Shown here: positions 7,653 through 8,011 of the stretch, one piece after another
Layout of the letters: each line of letters begins with the position of its first letter
Position numbering within the stretch: the stretch's first letter is position 1
NCBI GenBank assembly: GCA_026193755.1
Contig: JAPHUI010000283.1
Location: 1-8,011 of the forward strand
Direction: 5' to 3'
Length of the DNA stretch: 8,011 nt
From: Ignavibacteriaceae bacterium
Lineage (GTDB): Bacteria; Bacteroidota; Ignavibacteria; Ignavibacteriales; Ignavibacteriaceae
Notes under the pieces: model-generated
Told to the model about the DNA's origin: nothing
What the model saw: only the letters and a program-made list of their open reading frames with translations
Databases searched by the model: none
Program-made: the position numbers and the translations under genes

Positions 7653-8011
7653 TTAAGTTCTACCGAATCTTCTGTCAAACTCATTTAATGAAATTTTTAC
7701 TACTATCGGTCTGCCGTGTGGGCAAACATAAGGCATAGATGTAGCAAAAAGTTGATCTATTAGCAGCCTCATTGCTCTTTCATCGAGCTTGTCTCCAGCT
7801 TTTATTGATGTTTTGCAAGAATACGATTTTGCAATGTTGTCTTTTTGCTCAAGATGTTTTTCTCTTTCATTGATTGAATACTCTTCCAGCAAGTCGAAAA
7901 GGACCTGCTCTTCAGTCCCTTTCCTCACGTCATCAGGAACCCCTTCGATCTTTACAATGTCCTTAGCAGAAAATTTCAATTGAAAACCAAGACGACTTAA
8001 GTAAGGTTCAA
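7653..8011 (-). CDS. mutL: DNA mismatch repair protein MutL, C-terminal part (5' end outside window)
   Basis: The last 118 codons of MutL are visible; the frame stays open to the window edge, so the gene starts beyond 8011. An in-frame TTG at 7979 is internal, because the upstream codons still read as family sequence (EPYLSRLGF). The segment is the C-terminal dimerisation/endonuclease domain. It has SCKTSIKAGDKL (64-75 of the visible part), the metal-site motif CPHGRP (96-101), and the terminal FDRRFGR. These motifs are typical of MutL proteins that nick DNA themselves, in species lacking MutH; the matching DQHAxxE motif would lie outside the window. It is followed after 48 bp by the mutase gene, with no terminator in between. 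Confidence 0.93.
   Translation of the reverse strand, partial: EPYLSRLGFQLKFSAKDIVKIEGVPDDVRKGTEEQVLFDLLEEYSINEREKHLEQKDNIAKSYSCKTSIKAGDKLDERAMRLLIDQLFATSMPYVCPHGRPIVVKISLNEFDRRFGRT

Noticed and set aside
7977..7979. TTG as a true start of a short 108-residue protein
   Set aside because: The frame continues upstream to the window edge with MutL-like residues, so this is an internal codon of mutL.

Overview
The window suggests a low-GC bacterium of the Bacteroidota/Ignavibacteriota side of the tree. The clues are AT-rich third codon positions, a tgt-yajC pair, a membrane-anchored CNNM/CorC protein of the GldE-like kind, an endonuclease-type MutL C-terminus, a candidate promoter of the Bacteroidota form (TTTG-N19-TAAATTTG), and short interspersed palindromes of a style often seen in that group. 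The phylum is inferred from remembered family resemblance, not from a search.

All seven protein genes lie on the minus strand, so transcription runs from high to low coordinates. In that order they are: the 3' part of mutL (8011-7653, cut by the window edge); an acyl-CoA mutase large subunit (7604-5949); a UbiA-family prenyltransferase resembling decaprenyl-phosphate phosphoribosyltransferase, whose ATG overlaps the mutase stop by one base (5949-5038); a CNNM/CorC (HlyC/CorC) membrane protein (4987-3758); a 121-bp gap with a candidate promoter; tgt (3636-2503); yajC (2455-2135); and an NfeD/ClpP-class membrane serine protease (2048-741). Genes are 0-77 bp apart except before tgt, so two transcription units are plausible: mutL to corC-like, and tgt-yajC-nfeD. 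Most are housekeeping genes for mismatch repair, tRNA queuosine modification, the Sec accessory protein and membrane quality control.

The mutase would by default be called methylmalonyl-CoA mutase. However, the two residues that set substrate choice are Phe80 and Gln198, as in isobutyryl-CoA mutase, rather than Tyr and Arg. It has no B12-binding domain and needs a separate small subunit not seen here.

The 740 bp beyond nfeD carry no convincing gene. Bases 13-131 hold two neighbouring inverted repeats of the interspersed type, and 132-226 is AT-rich with nothing I can name. Bases 227-688 hold the most unusual structure in the window: about eleven diverged 42-bp tandem units. Most units carry two dyad symmetries, with all dyad centres 21 bp apart (two helical turns). 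The arms change sequence between units while often keeping complementarity. Its function is unknown; it could be a phased protein-binding array, a chain of RNA hairpins, or a palindromic minisatellite.
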